Part shown: positions 18,541 to 27,500 of the stretch, piece after piece
Position numbering within the stretch: the first letter of the stretch is position 1
Layout: each line of letters begins with the position of its first letter
NCBI GenBank assembly: GCA_009746045.1
Contig: RPFO01000380.1
Span: forward strand, 1,523,520 to 1,551,019
Direction: 5' to 3'
DNA length: 27,500 nt
Source of the DNA: Mesostigma viride
Lineage: Eukaryota; Streptophyta; Mesostigmatophyceae; Mesostigmatales; Mesostigmataceae
Translations under genes and position numbers: made by a program
Notes under the pieces: model-generated
Told to the model about the DNA's origin: nothing
Databases searched by the model: none
The model's input: the letters and a program-made list of their open reading frames with translations, nothing else

Positions 18541-21324
18541 CAGATGGCACCTAATGCCAACGGGGTTCCTAGTGGCGAGGATAGAACGCATGTAGATGGG
18601 CCAGAGGGGCCAAAGGGGCCTCGGGGGCCAAATGGGGTAGCCAGGGAGGACGCCACCAGGGAAGAGGTCACCAGGGAGGACGATGATAGCCACGGGGGAG
18701 CAGGCCCTGTCAGGGAAGATACGGGTGTCGCAAGGCCCGTCCGCACAGGCCTGGTTGGCCACGGTTGTCGTCGGATCCAAACGAATCGCCAAGGTCACGC
18801 GCCAACAGGCTTCGACGTGAGAGGCGCGCGGCAGCGCGAGCCGGGCCTCCTAACGCGGGCCCCCCTCCCACCGGGGGCCTTCCGCGTGACGGTTCTTGGG
18901 CCACGGCCGGAGCAGGCGCCGGGAGCGAGGATGAGCGATCAGCGGGGGGTTCCTATCCGACGTGGGCATGGGCGCATGCAGCCACTTTCATCTCCATTAC
19001 AGCATGGGGAATCGTGTGCTACTCGTGACACCCGGCATGACCAACGCAGTCGTGTTGGCACTGCTGCAAGGGCGCTAGACCTGTCTGCAGATGGATTGGC
19101 GGCCGCAAGTCAGCCTGGTGCGGCCGCTGCGCCTCCGCGTGCCACTGGCGCAGGGTTTGCAAGGGCACGATGAGTTTGACGAGTCCGCCGTCGCGCGCTT
19201 CGACGCAGGCGATATCACTGCCGTGTGCCGGTGGTGCAAGGCGCGTTTTCTGGGAAGTTGAGCGCATCGCGTCATGGGACATGGCATACACGGCGGGTTG
19301 CATGCGTGGCAAGATCACGGCGCCGTCGGTGAAGCCCCCGCCTGAGCTTATCCAAGAGTTGGTGGTTGGCGATGACCCGGATTCAGTTCCGTTCATGGAC
19401 CGTATACACTCCTACACCTCGGTGTTGGCATTCGCTGCATTCCACAACCACGGCATTCGCCATGTGCCCCCTATGGCCGGGCGGGGTCCCCCCCCTGTGG
19501 CAATCTTAGGTCAGGTTCACCGCTACATGGGTTCGCTATACGCTGCGCCTAGCTCCACCAGGCCCGCCCGGTACGTGCAGGCATACTTGGTGAAGGGGCG
19601 ATGAACGAGGCGAGGCGGCGGAAAGGCTTCAAGGCGCAACGCCACTGACCAACACGAGGCATTGCGCGGTTGATGCCCTTGCTGCAGCACACCATCCGCG
19701 TCCACAGCCCATTCATCAATCACCTTGAGCGGGCATAGGAAGCCCACTCGGCGCCGTAGGAACACGACATCCGCTTTCAAGCAGACGCACCGACAGGGCG
19801 TCACCCTGACACGTTCAATCTTCCCACGTCAATGGACGAAGTCGCGGTCATCGTGCCGGGTAGTGGCGAGGGTCTATCGCACGAGGAGCGCATGCGGGTA
19901 ATTGTGGTCAAGTTGCGTGGCCAGCATGAATTCGAGAAGTTCACCACCTGGCACCACCTGTACGACCCCTTCACATAGGTCTTCATGTTCGTGGCAAGTG
20001 ACGGCGGTTGTAGCTTGGACGAACGTGAACGGGAGAACAGCGACGCCACGTTGCGGGAGTGGATGGGGAGCGTACCGGTTGCAAGTGCGTGACACCGACG
20101 CCGACTTGGCCACGCGGGACTTGATGATGGAGGAGGACTCGCAACACTACTTCGGCAAGCTGTTCCACATGAAGATCTACGATGATTGGGAGAAGATGGA
20201 GAGCTGGCGCTTGGAGTGGATCATGCGGAACCAAGTTGCGCGCAGTCATCTACAACAGCCTGCGCGACATGGTGGACAACATGGATAACCCACATGCTGC
20301 CCTAGACACCGCTGGCACGCGGATTGTGCTGACGCCCACGTTCGCGGGCTCCCCTCGCGAGCAGTTGTACAAGTTCCGTGATGCCATGGCCATCGCGCGC
20401 GAGAACAGCAAGCCGGATCTGTTCATCACGGTGACGTGCAACCCAACGTGGGAGGAAATCACGAGCAACCTCAAGCTCGGGCAACGCGCTATCGAGCGAA
20501 CTGACATCGTGGCGCGTGTCTTTCACCTCAAGTTGGGCGCAATCATGAACGAGATACTCGTGGACGACATCTTCAGCAAGGTAGTGGCCCATGTGAGCGT
20601 GCGCGAGTGGCAGAAGTGGGGCCTTCCGCACGCCCACATCCTTCTGTGCTTGGAGGCTGGGTCCAAGCCCACCACGGCTAAGGACTACGACACCATTGTG
20701 AGTGCGGAGATCCCCGGCCGTGACACCCACCCTGTGCTATACGAGCACGTAACGGCGCACATGCTGCACCGCAAGTGCAATGCCGACGGTACCCGCTGGA
20801 AGAATGGGAGGTGCTCCAAGCGCTTCCCCAAACCGTACCAGCCCACGACACAGCATGTCGAGGGTGGGTACCCGTCGTATCGGCGCCGGTCGCCTGACGA
20901 CGGGGGCCACGTCTTTGTGGATCAGCATGGGAAGGTGTACACCAACAAAGACGTGGTGCCGCACAACATGTACCTGCTTGCCAAGTGCAAGTGCCACATC
21001 AACGTGGAGATTTCGAACGGCCGAAAGTCCATCAAGTACATGTTCAAGTATGCGTACAAGGGACATGACCACGTCATGTTCAGACTGGCGGCGGCGCAGG
21101 CACGCACTACGCGTGGCGCGACCGCACCTGCGCCGGCGCCACCCGCCTCCGCGGTTCCGGGCCCTTCTGCCGCGCCACCCGCCTCCTTGCTCGCATCCTA
21201 TGGGACGACCGGTGCCGGGGCGTCCTCCGCGGCTAGGGTTGACGGTCCTAACGAGCTTAAGGAGTACACGGAGGGGCGGTATGCCAGCAAGTCTGAGGCG
21301 ACCTGGCGCATTTTTGGCTTTTAA
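18541..21324 (+). mobile_element. Helitron (rolling-circle transposon) remnant, forward copy, degraded and lacking the helicase
   Basis: Pieces of one Helitron RepHel protein lie in order but in changing frames: a basic RSRANRLRRERRAAARAG stretch (~18790), a CRWCKARF zinc-type motif (~19225), MRGKITAP and RIHSYTSVLAFAAF (to 19604), LMPLLQHTIRVHSPFINHL (~19675), FNLPTSMDEVAVIVPG (~19820), DDWEKMESWRLEWIM, and then an intact Rep domain. Breaks are visible near 19250 (1-nt shift), 19612, 19976 (TAG) and 20230. The sequence stops at WRIFGF (TAA, 21322-21324), before any helicase part. No TC start or CTRR hairpin end was identified, so the element's limits are unknown. Confidence 0.85.
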
Positions 21325-22295
21325 ATGCGATTTTGACCATGTACCCTCCTACCAAGGCATTACCGGCGCGGGTGCGGTCGCGCCACGCGCAGTGCGTGCC
21401 TGCGCCGCCACCAGTCTGAACATGACGTGGTCATGTCCCTTGTGCGCATACTTGAACGTGTACTTGATAGACTTTCGGCCGTTCGCAATCTCCACGTTGA
21501 TGTGGCACTTGCACTTGGCAAGCAAGTACATGTTGTACGGCACCACGTCTTTGTTGGTGTACACCTTCCCATGCTGATCCACAAAGACGTGGCCCCCGTC
21601 GTCAGGCGACCGGCGCCGATACGACGGGTACCCACCCTCGACATGTTGTGTCGTGGGCTGGTACGGTTTGGGGAAGCGCTTGGAGCACCTCCCATTCTTC
21701 CAGCGGGTACCGTCGGCATTGCACTTGCGGTGCAGCATGTGCGCCGTCACGTGCTCGTATAGCACAGGGTGGGTGTCACGGCCGGGGATCTCCGCACTCA
21801 CAATGGTGTCGTAGTCCTTAGCCGTGGTGGGCTTGGACCCAGCCTCCAACCACAGAAGGATGTGGGCGTGCGGAAGGCCCCACTTCTGCCACTCTCGCAC
21901 GCTCACATGGGCCACTACCTTGCTGAAGATGTCGTCCACGATTATCTCGTTCATGATTGCGCCCAACTTGAGGTGAAAGACACGCGCCACGATGTCAGTT
22001 CGCTCGATAGCGCGTTGCCCGAGCTTGAGGTTGCTCGTGATCTCCTCCCACGCTGGGTTGCACGTCACCGTGATGAACAGGTCCGGCTTGCTGTTCTCGC
22101 GCGCGATGGCCATGGCATCATGGAACTTGCACTGCTGCTCGCGAGGGGAGCCCGCGAACGTGGGCGTCAGCACAATCCGCGTGCCCGCGGTGTCCAAGGC
22201 AGCCTGCGGATTATCCATGTCGTCCACCATGTCGCGCAGACTGTTGTAGATGACTGCCTGCAGCTGCTCCTGTTTCCGCATGATCCACTCAAGGA
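20210..22295. repeat. Inverted repeat formed by two Helitron Rep copies (arms ~930 bp, spacer ~228 bp)
   Basis: 20210-21137 is the near-identical reverse complement of 21366-22295. The spacer contains the extra end of the forward copy (Pro/Ala linker, then LKEYTEGRYASKSEATWRIF). A transcript through it could fold into a long hairpin. Confidence 0.9.
20234..21324 (+). pseudogene. Helitron Rep (HUH endonuclease) domain, forward copy
   Basis: An open stretch of about 360 codons matching the Helitron-like N-terminal/Rep family. It carries KPDLFITVTCNPTW, the HUH motif GLPHAHILL (20617-20643), DTIVSAEIP, GRCSKRFPKPYQ, CHINVEIS and the tyrosine motif KYMFKYAYKGHD. That last motif has the Y-x-x-x-Y spacing of the two catalytic tyrosines that cut and join the transposon ends. 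Upstream coding is frameshifted by a 5-nt loss relative to the inverted copy, and no helicase follows, so an autonomous transposase is unlikely. Confidence 0.85.
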
Positions 22296-22353
22296 GTTGT
22301 GATGGGTTGGGCAGACGACCTCGCCCACGACATGATGGGCTCAAGCTTCGCAT
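21349..22353 (-). pseudogene. Helitron Rep (HUH endonuclease) domain, inverted second copy
   Basis: A 334-codon open frame nearly identical to the forward copy, arranged tail-to-tail with it. It keeps LEWIMRKQEQLQAVIYNSL, where the forward copy is broken, the HUH motif GLPHAHILL and KYTFKYAHKGHD. The Y-x-x-x-Y pair is retained; the third tyrosine is His. It ends shortly after the Rep domain (ATAPAPVMPW) and has no helicase. The first ~19 residues before LLEWIM are not Helitron-like, so the start is arbitrary. Confidence 0.82.
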
Positions 22354-22379
22354 CTGCCGGAGGCAATACAGAAGCGCAG

Positions 22380-22850
22380 AGTAAGCGAGGTGAGCAAGCT
22401 AGAGGGCCCAAAATCGCTGCTAACACAAGGCAGCTTCTCAAAGGGTAGAGAGCTTATTATTATGACTTTCTCAAGGGCATTGTGTTGCGATCATTGCCAC
22501 CTTGTCCAGATTTTTACCCTTGCGTGTCTAGTTTATAGACTGTTTTTAATAGGGATAGGAGAACGTTGGCTCATTCAATATTGCGAAGAAAGAGCCTTTT
22601 CAGTTGTTCAGAACAAGATGGAAACTGCCACGTGCAAATTACCCTGGCAATGCAAGTGACGCAAGGTGGGGCTATTCATGGCTAAGATTGCCTTCATGCG
22701 CGAGTTGGGCAGCCAGGTCGCTGGCTGGGCATGCACTGGCTGGCTAGGTGAGTGGAGCGTGTATGGGGGTTGCAATGGTGCTGACATGCAAGCGCGAACG
22801 GGCGGGCACATGCCTGGTTGGTTTGGGTGCTAGGTGGCTAGGCGGTTAGA
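22380..22850. other. Unassigned AT/GC-mixed spacer
   Basis: No gene or repeat recognised. It grades into the GGTT/GGTGG-rich region on its right. Confidence 0.4.
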
Positions 22851-24180
22851 TGATTGGGTGGTTGGGTGTGGGGTGCACGTTAGGTGGTTGTGTACCTGGG
22901 TGGTTGGTTGGTTGGTTGGTTAGTTGGTTGCCCACGGAGTATTCGCGGTGGCTCAGGCTAGATGCTTTAATCAATGCCTTGCTAGAGGTGGGCGGGTTGG
23001 GCAGGTGGCTGGCTGAAAGGTGAATGCATGGGTAAGTGGCTGGCCAAGTAGCTAGGAGCTCAGGCAGTTGTTGAGGATGGATGGGTGGGTGTTTGGTGGC
23101 TCGTTATGGTGGCCGTGGTGGGTGGATGAGTGCAAGGGTGGTTGGTTATAGGTGGATGGCCAGGTGGCTGGGTGATTGACAGGCTTTGGGGACTTCTCTA
23201 AATGGTTTACTTGTTGATCTTCTAAGTGCGTGACTGAAACACTTGCATGGATTTTTAGGGTGGTGAACTAGTTAGTGGTTAATTTGATGGTTAGGGATAC
23301 GGGTGGATGGGTGGTGGGCCATCGACCGGTGGACTTGGTGGCGGTGGATGCGTAGGTGACTAGAAGTGTGTGTGTGGGCGAACGGGTGTGTAGATGGGTT
23401 GGTGGACGCGCAGATATGAATGCGTGGATGGGTTTGTGGTTGGGATTGACTGACGTATCGCGAGTGAAGGGCTGTGCATGTTGGGGGTGAGGTGGGTGTA
23501 TGGCTGGCTGAAAGAATGCATGTGTGGGTGGGTGAGTGGGTGGATCGGTGGGTATAAGGGTGTGGGGGGAGGGAGTGGTTGAGTGGGTTAATGTGAGTGG
23601 GTGGGTCAAAGGTGGGAGGCCAGGTAGCACATCTTGGGCCAGCGGGCTGGGCGGTCAGGTGGTTGGGTGCTTTGGTGGTTGGGTGGTTGGCTATAATGGA
23701 TGGGTGAATGCCTCCTTATGACCTACTACTAGTTTGGGTGGGTTGCGCACGTGGCTGGCTCGGTGGGTGGATGTCCCAGTGGGTTGGTAGGTGGCTGGGT
23801 GCCCGGGTGCACGAGTGGTCAGATAGGGTGGCCGGGTTAGTAAGGGCATGGTTGGGTGGGTGGGTGGGTCGGTGGGTGGGTGGACGGGTGGGTGGCTGGG
23901 TGCTCAGGCGCGTGATTGTATTAGTCTTGTGGGTGGGTGGGTGGGTGGGTGGGTGGGTGGGTGGGTGGGTGGGTGGGTGGGTGGGTGGGTGGGTGGGTGG
24001 GTGGGTGGGTGGGTGGGTGGGTGGGTGGGTGGGTGGGTGGGTGGGTGGGTGGGTGGGTGGGTGGGTGGGTGGGTGGGTGGGTGGGTGGGTGGGTGGGTGG
24101 GTGGGTGGGTGGGTGGGTGGGTGGGTGGGTGGGTGGGTGGTCAGGTGCATGGCTCTTGGCTGCGTGGGTGGGTGACTGCA
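22840..24180. repeat. Degenerate GGTT/GGGT/GGCTGGGTGG minisatellite region
   Basis: The + strand is very G/T-rich with loosely repeated TGGGTGG, GGTTGG and GGCTGG words, as if an older GGGT array had decayed around the pure core at 23930-24140. Frames giving GGWVGG or THPPTHPP strings are repeat artefacts. Confidence 0.85.
23930..24140. repeat. Pure (GGGT)n tetranucleotide array, ~52 copies
   Basis: About 210 bp of uninterrupted GGGT. It is a strong G-quadruplex candidate on the + strand. Confidence 0.97.
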
Positions 24181-24354
24181 TGGGTGGGGAGCGCAAAAGA
24201 TGTAGAACTGGGATTTGCCAATGTCATGACGAGAGCATAGATGGACGCCACGTGACACGTGCCAGCATGTCACTTGTGTATTGCAGCTTGATGTTCGCTC
24301 GGCAGTTTATTTAAAAAAAAAAGGTAATTTAATAAGGTGATGTGTTTATGGCAA

Positions 24355-24805
24355 AATGACATGGCTCATATCCAAAGTTGATGGGCAGCTACATGATGTA
24401 TTTTGGTGGCGCGCATGTTTGTAGCCCCATTCACACACTATAAATCAAAAGAAAATGGCTTGATAATGTGTAGAAGCTCTGATTTTCACCTTTTTTTGCT
24501 TGCAAACGTCACAATCTTATGGCTAAATGACATGGATTATGTCCAACATGCTGGTGTCCAACATGTTGGTGGACATGCTGAACATGATGTACTTCGGTGG
24601 CGTGCATGTTTGCAGCCCTATTTCAAACCATTCATGTAAGTAAATGGCATGATAAGACCTAAAAAACGTGATTTTCACCTTAATTTTCTGCTTGCAATCG
24701 TCACTATTTTTTCGCTAAATGACAGGGGATCATACCCAAAGTTGGTGGACATACTAAACATGATGTATTTGGGTGGCATGCATGTTTGCAGCCCCACCAC
24801 ACTTC
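24355..24805. repeat. Imperfect tandem repeat of ~170-190 bp, 2.5 copies
   Basis: Units start AAATGACA-like at about 24355, 24525 and 24718. Each contains ACATGATGTATTT-GGTGGC-GCATGTTTG-AGCCCC, and the first two also share GATTTTCACCTT-TTGCTTGCAA-CGTCAC. Copy 2 has a local TCCAACATG-type duplication. No coding potential seen. Confidence 0.8.
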
Positions 24806-25469
24806 ATTAGGAGATGATATTGGAGTCATACTCACAATAGGTAGTTTAAAATGCTATTTTTAGCGACTTTGGCACCCTGGCAGGAGGTCCAAACGTCCAT
24901 ATTTTTCCCAAGTCGAGTTATGGACATAGAGTTGCCCCAAATGCCTACCTTCATTCCAAGTTTCGATTTGAGATGATGTTTGGAGCTCAAGATAGCGAAT
25001 TTATGGGACAAAAAGTGTTTTCCATCCATGTGCATGGTTCAAAGACACAGCCACCTTCATCCATGTGTGCCGACCGCCTCCCTCAATCCATGTGATATTA
25101 TTACACCACCCTACTTTACATCGAGTCTCTGTGCATGATATACATATGGATGCCTGCAGCATCGCGCATGGTGTCCAAGTCAAATTATGGCACTGCCAAG
25201 GCTGCGTACCTGCCATTGCCAAGGCGTACTTGCCCTTGTCGCCTTTGTCAACGGTGGTATTCTCCAATTCACGTGCAACGTCCACTTCCTGTGCCAGCTC
25301 TGGCGCGGCGCGTGCCCTCCGGGCTGAATTTCAAATTTCCGTGGCGTGTTGTGCCGTCCGTTGGAAGAGGGGCGCTGCGTCCGGACTTCGGAGGCTGCTG
25401 GTTGCACAAAAGTGATCCTTTGTTGGCTGGAAGGCATGGTGAGACATGTCGTGAAGGCCGGGACATGGG

Positions 25470-25739
25470 ATGGTGGAGGGAAAGCGTAAAGCGAATGCAG
25501 ATACGTGGCAGAGGTTTCACTCGGCCCACGCATCTGAGAGTCAACCATTGTTCAACGTACCTCCAGTCGACTATCAGAAACGGCTGCGCGCCACGATTTT
25601 TCTGCTGTCCAAGCAGTATTTCGTGGACGGACCAAACCGAAAAAAAGAAGACGACGAACTCTTCAACGTCGTTGTAGAGCGCGTCTGCATGCACCGTCTA
25701 CAGTTATTTTACCTGAACGTTAGCGAAGAACGCTCATGA
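25470..25739 (+). CDS. 89-codon frame in left arm of the palindrome, unknown
   Basis: Starts MVEGKRKANADTWQRFHSAH, continues VPPVDYQKRLRATIFLLSKQ and ends NVSEERS. It is mirrored by a full-length frame in the other arm. It may be part of a spliced gene: an exon-like segment in another register (AHEAALKKFRSGSSYCALSK, ~25732-25790) and one after TTGCAG (ANGTEQESKFKESINSTEDG to TAA, ~25868-25954) follow. No family recognised. Confidence 0.35.
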   Translation: MVEGKRKANADTWQRFHSAHASESQPLFNVPPVDYQKRLRATIFLLSKQYFVDGPNRKKEDDELFNVVVERVCMHRLQLFYLNVSEERS

Positions 25740-26351
25740 GGCGGCACTCAAGAAATTCCGCTCTGGGTCAAGTTATTGCGCACTGAGCAAGTTAGTGTCG
25801 ACTTGGCAGTCAATTTTGTTAATTATATCTTTCCTTTCTTCTTGATGCTTCAATTATTGGATTGCAGGCAAACGGGACCGAGCAGGAGAGCAAGTTTAAG
25901 GAGTCCATTAACAGCACGGAGGACGGACAACGTGAGAGAAGCTCATCATCGTAAAGTAGGTGTGGTGTTACACTTATCAACTACCATCTTTTCTTATATA
26001 CCAAGAAGAACAGATATTCATGAAGCACAGAACATGATGGTGAGTGAAAAACAAGGGATGTCCATTGCAAAAATGCATCCTAATGGCGGTATATAAGAAA
26101 AGATGGTAGTTGAGGAGTGTAACACCACACTTACTTTGCGATGATGAGCTTCTCTCACGTTCTCCGTCCTCCGGTGTTGTTAATGGACTCCTTAAACTTG
26201 CTCTCCTGCTCGGTCCCGTTTGCCTGCAATTCAGTAATTGAAGCATCAAGAAGAAAGGAAAGATGTAATCAACAAAATTGACTGCCAAATCGACACTAAC
26301 TTGCTCAGTGCGCAATAACTTGACCCAAAGCGGAATTTCTTGAGTGCCGCC

Positions 26352-26621
26352 TCATGAGCGCTCTTTGCTAACGTTCTGGTAAATGCATTGTAAATGGTGC
26401 ATGCAGACGCGCTCTACTACGGCATTGAGGAGTTCGTCGTCTTCTTCTTTTCGTTTTAGTCCGTCCACCAAATACTGCTTGGACAGCAGAAAAATCGTGG
26501 CGCGCAGCCGTTTCTGATAGTCGACTGGAGGTACGTTGAACAATGGTTGACTCTCAGATGTGTGGGCCGAGTGAAACCTCTGCCACGTATCTGCATCCGC
26601 TTTACGCTTTCCCTCCACCAT
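26352..26621 (-). CDS. 89-codon frame in right arm of the palindrome, unknown
   Basis: Same length as the left-arm frame and without stops (MVEGKRKADADTWQRFHSAH, ending NVSKERS). About a dozen residues differ from the left copy, concentrated at the C-terminal end. The following exon-like segment in this arm carries an indel relative to the left one, so a downstream product would differ. Confidence 0.33.
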   Translation of the reverse strand: MVEGKRKADADTWQRFHSAHTSESQPLFNVPPVDYQKRLRATIFLLSKQYLVDGLKRKEEDDELLNAVVERVCMHHLQCIYQNVSKERS

Positions 26622-26773
26622 CCCATGTCCCGGCCTTCACGACATGTCTCACCATGCCTTCCAGCCAACAAAGGATCACTTTTGTGCAACCAGCAGCCTC
26701 CGGAGTCCGGACGCATCGCCCCTTTTCCAACGGACTGCACTAAATGCCGCAGAAGTTTGAAATTCAGCTCGGA

Positions 26774-26882
26774 GGGCACGCGCCGCGCCAGAGCTGGCAC
26801 AGGAAGTGGACGTTGCACATGAATTGGAGAACACCACCGTTGACAAAGGCGATAAGGACATGTACGCAGCCTTGGCAACGGC
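26774..26882 (+). CDS. Possible exon on the opposite strand of the right arm
   Basis: Bounded by AATTCAG and GTACGC. It reads APELAQEVDVAHELENTTVD, then KGDKDMYAALATA. The left arm (- strand, about 25203-25320) gives the corresponding VARELENTTVDKGDKGKY. The amphipathic composition looks coding, but no family is recognised. Since it lies antisense to the 89-codon strand, at most one reading is likely to be real. Confidence 0.25.
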
Positions 26883-27003
26883 AGGTACGCAGCCTTGGCA
26901 GCGCCATAATTTGACTTGGACACCATGTGCGATGCTGCAGGCAGCCATATATATATCATGCACAGCGACTCGATGTAAAGTCGGATGGTGTAATAGCGAC
27001 ATC

Positions 27004-27036
27004 ACCGGGCCGGCTACGTTTTTTGTAGCGGGCCCG
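27004..27036. other. Hairpin (GC-rich, T6 loop)
   Basis: CCGGGCCGGCTAC and GTAGCGGGCCCGG pair with one mismatch around TTTTTT or a slightly shifted loop, just outside the right arm of the palindrome. It could be an element end structure or a chance stem. Confidence 0.55.
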
Positions 27037-27088
27037 GCACCACCCAAGTGACGTGAGTCTGCCAGATGATGATTTGATTACGCAGATT

Positions 27089-27118
27089 GTTTGATAACGC
27101 AGTTTAGCGTTATCAAAC
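27089..27118. other. Perfect 12-bp inverted repeat
   Basis: GTTTGATAACGC, a 6-nt loop, then GCGTTATCAAAC, placed directly before an ATG at 27119. It could be a regulatory dyad, a miniature element footprint or chance. Confidence 0.8.
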
Positions 27119-27236
27119 ATGAACGTCGAGCACTCAATCGACGAGTTTTTTGTGAGCGAGGAAGCGCTCCTCTCTATGGATTCGTGGGGTTTCGCGCAGT
27201 TCCCTACATCTTGTGAGGTACATGGGGACACTTTAG
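27119..27236 (+). CDS. Possible first exon of an unknown gene
   Basis: ATG at 27119 opens 39 codons ([20 protein letters not shown], then [19 protein letters not shown]) up to the donor GTGAGA in phase 1. The acidic, varied composition looks more like protein than the opposite-strand frame. Any continuation would lie beyond the hexamer array and the window. Confidence 0.35.
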
Positions 27237-27246
27237 GTGAGAATAG

Positions 27247-27500
27247 CAGGCCCATTCCCTCTCTCCCTCTCCCTCTCCCTCTCCCTCTCCCTCTCCCTCT
27301 CCCTCTCCCTCTCCCTCTCCCTCTCCCTCTCCCTCTCCCTCTCCCTCTCCCTCTCCCTCTCCCTCTCCCTCTCCCTCTCCCTCTCCCTCTCCCTCTCCCT
27401 CTCCCTCTCCTCTCTCCTCTCCCTCTCCCTCTCCCTCTCCCTCTCCCTCTCCCTCTCCCTCTCCCTCTCCCTCTCCCTCTCCCTCTCCCTCTCCCTCTCC
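27247..27500. repeat. (CCCTCT)n hexanucleotide array, continuing past the window
   Basis: More than 40 copies of CCCTCT (AGAGGG on the other strand), interrupted once near 27408-27420 by CCTCTCTCCTCT, which shifts the phase. Confidence 0.97.

Larger units (their letters stand above)
25095..26990. repeat. Large inverted repeat (arms ~0.9 kb, centre 26003-26087)
   Basis: 25095-26002 pairs with 26088-26990 as reverse complement, clearly related but with scattered substitutions and small indels. The match starts at ATTACACCA next to the outer ends and closes at TATATACC near the centre. It could be a fold-back element, or two copies of an unknown element in opposite orientation. No clear target-site duplication was found. 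Confidence 0.85.

Noticed and set aside
23708-24273. Frames giving GGWVGG (+) or THPPTHPP (-) repeats
   Set aside because: They follow from the GGGT tetramer array. All frames of a strand give the same tetrapeptide cycle and no unique coding sequence continues them.

Overview
This window looks like nuclear DNA of a eukaryote, most likely a green alga. Coding sequence comes in short GC-rich exons with matching phases and GT-AG borders, separated by introns of up to about 2 kb. There are no bacterial-style operons. Interstitial TTTAGGG/CCCTAAA (plant and green-algal type) telomere motifs occur at 3997-4027 and 8391-8405. Simple-sequence and minisatellite arrays are very abundant. The genus cannot be fixed from sequence alone; a repeat-rich prasinophyte such as Cymbomonas is only a guess. 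No rRNA, tRNA or CRISPR array was found.

Layout. (1) 136-5596, + strand: the 3' part of a seven-exon gene (gene A) running in from beyond the left edge. All phases agree and give about 451 residues. It is an unrecognised protein with helical or coiled-coil segments, a long Pro/Ser/Gln/Ala-rich region and a conserved-looking C-terminus. (2) 5597-7268: intergenic. (3) 7269-16849, + strand: a multi-exon gene for a three-domain multicopper oxidase of the CotA/bilirubin-oxidase type, preceded by a hydrophobic membrane or signal segment. Three of the four copper-ligand motifs are present. The last (HCHxxxHExxxM) is not found, one exon has a frameshift, and one exon border carries an in-frame TAG. 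The gene is therefore broken, mis-assembled or interrupted. Intron 2 holds a 1.1-kb G-rich array with about 63 copies of a 7-bp unit. Other introns carry 74-bp, 23-bp and TAGTA-type repeats. (4) 16850-18540: repeat-rich DNA with a duplicated exon-like block. (5) 18541-22353: Helitron remains. A degraded forward copy (18541-21324) faces a second Rep-domain copy on the - strand (21349-22353), giving a palindrome with arms of about 930 bp. (6) 22380-25090: G/T-rich minisatellite, a pure GGGT array (23930-24140) and a three-copy tandem repeat of about 170-190 bp. (7) 25095-26990: a second large palindrome with arms of about 0.9 kb around an 85-bp centre; each arm carries the same 89-codon frame. 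(8) 27006-27236: two hairpins and a possible first exon, followed by a CCCTCT hexamer array to the window end.

Gene A and the oxidase lie head-to-tail and show no evident functional link. The right third is dominated by mobile-element remains and repeats. The two neighbouring palindromes and the broken 3' end of the oxidase are the points most worth checking.
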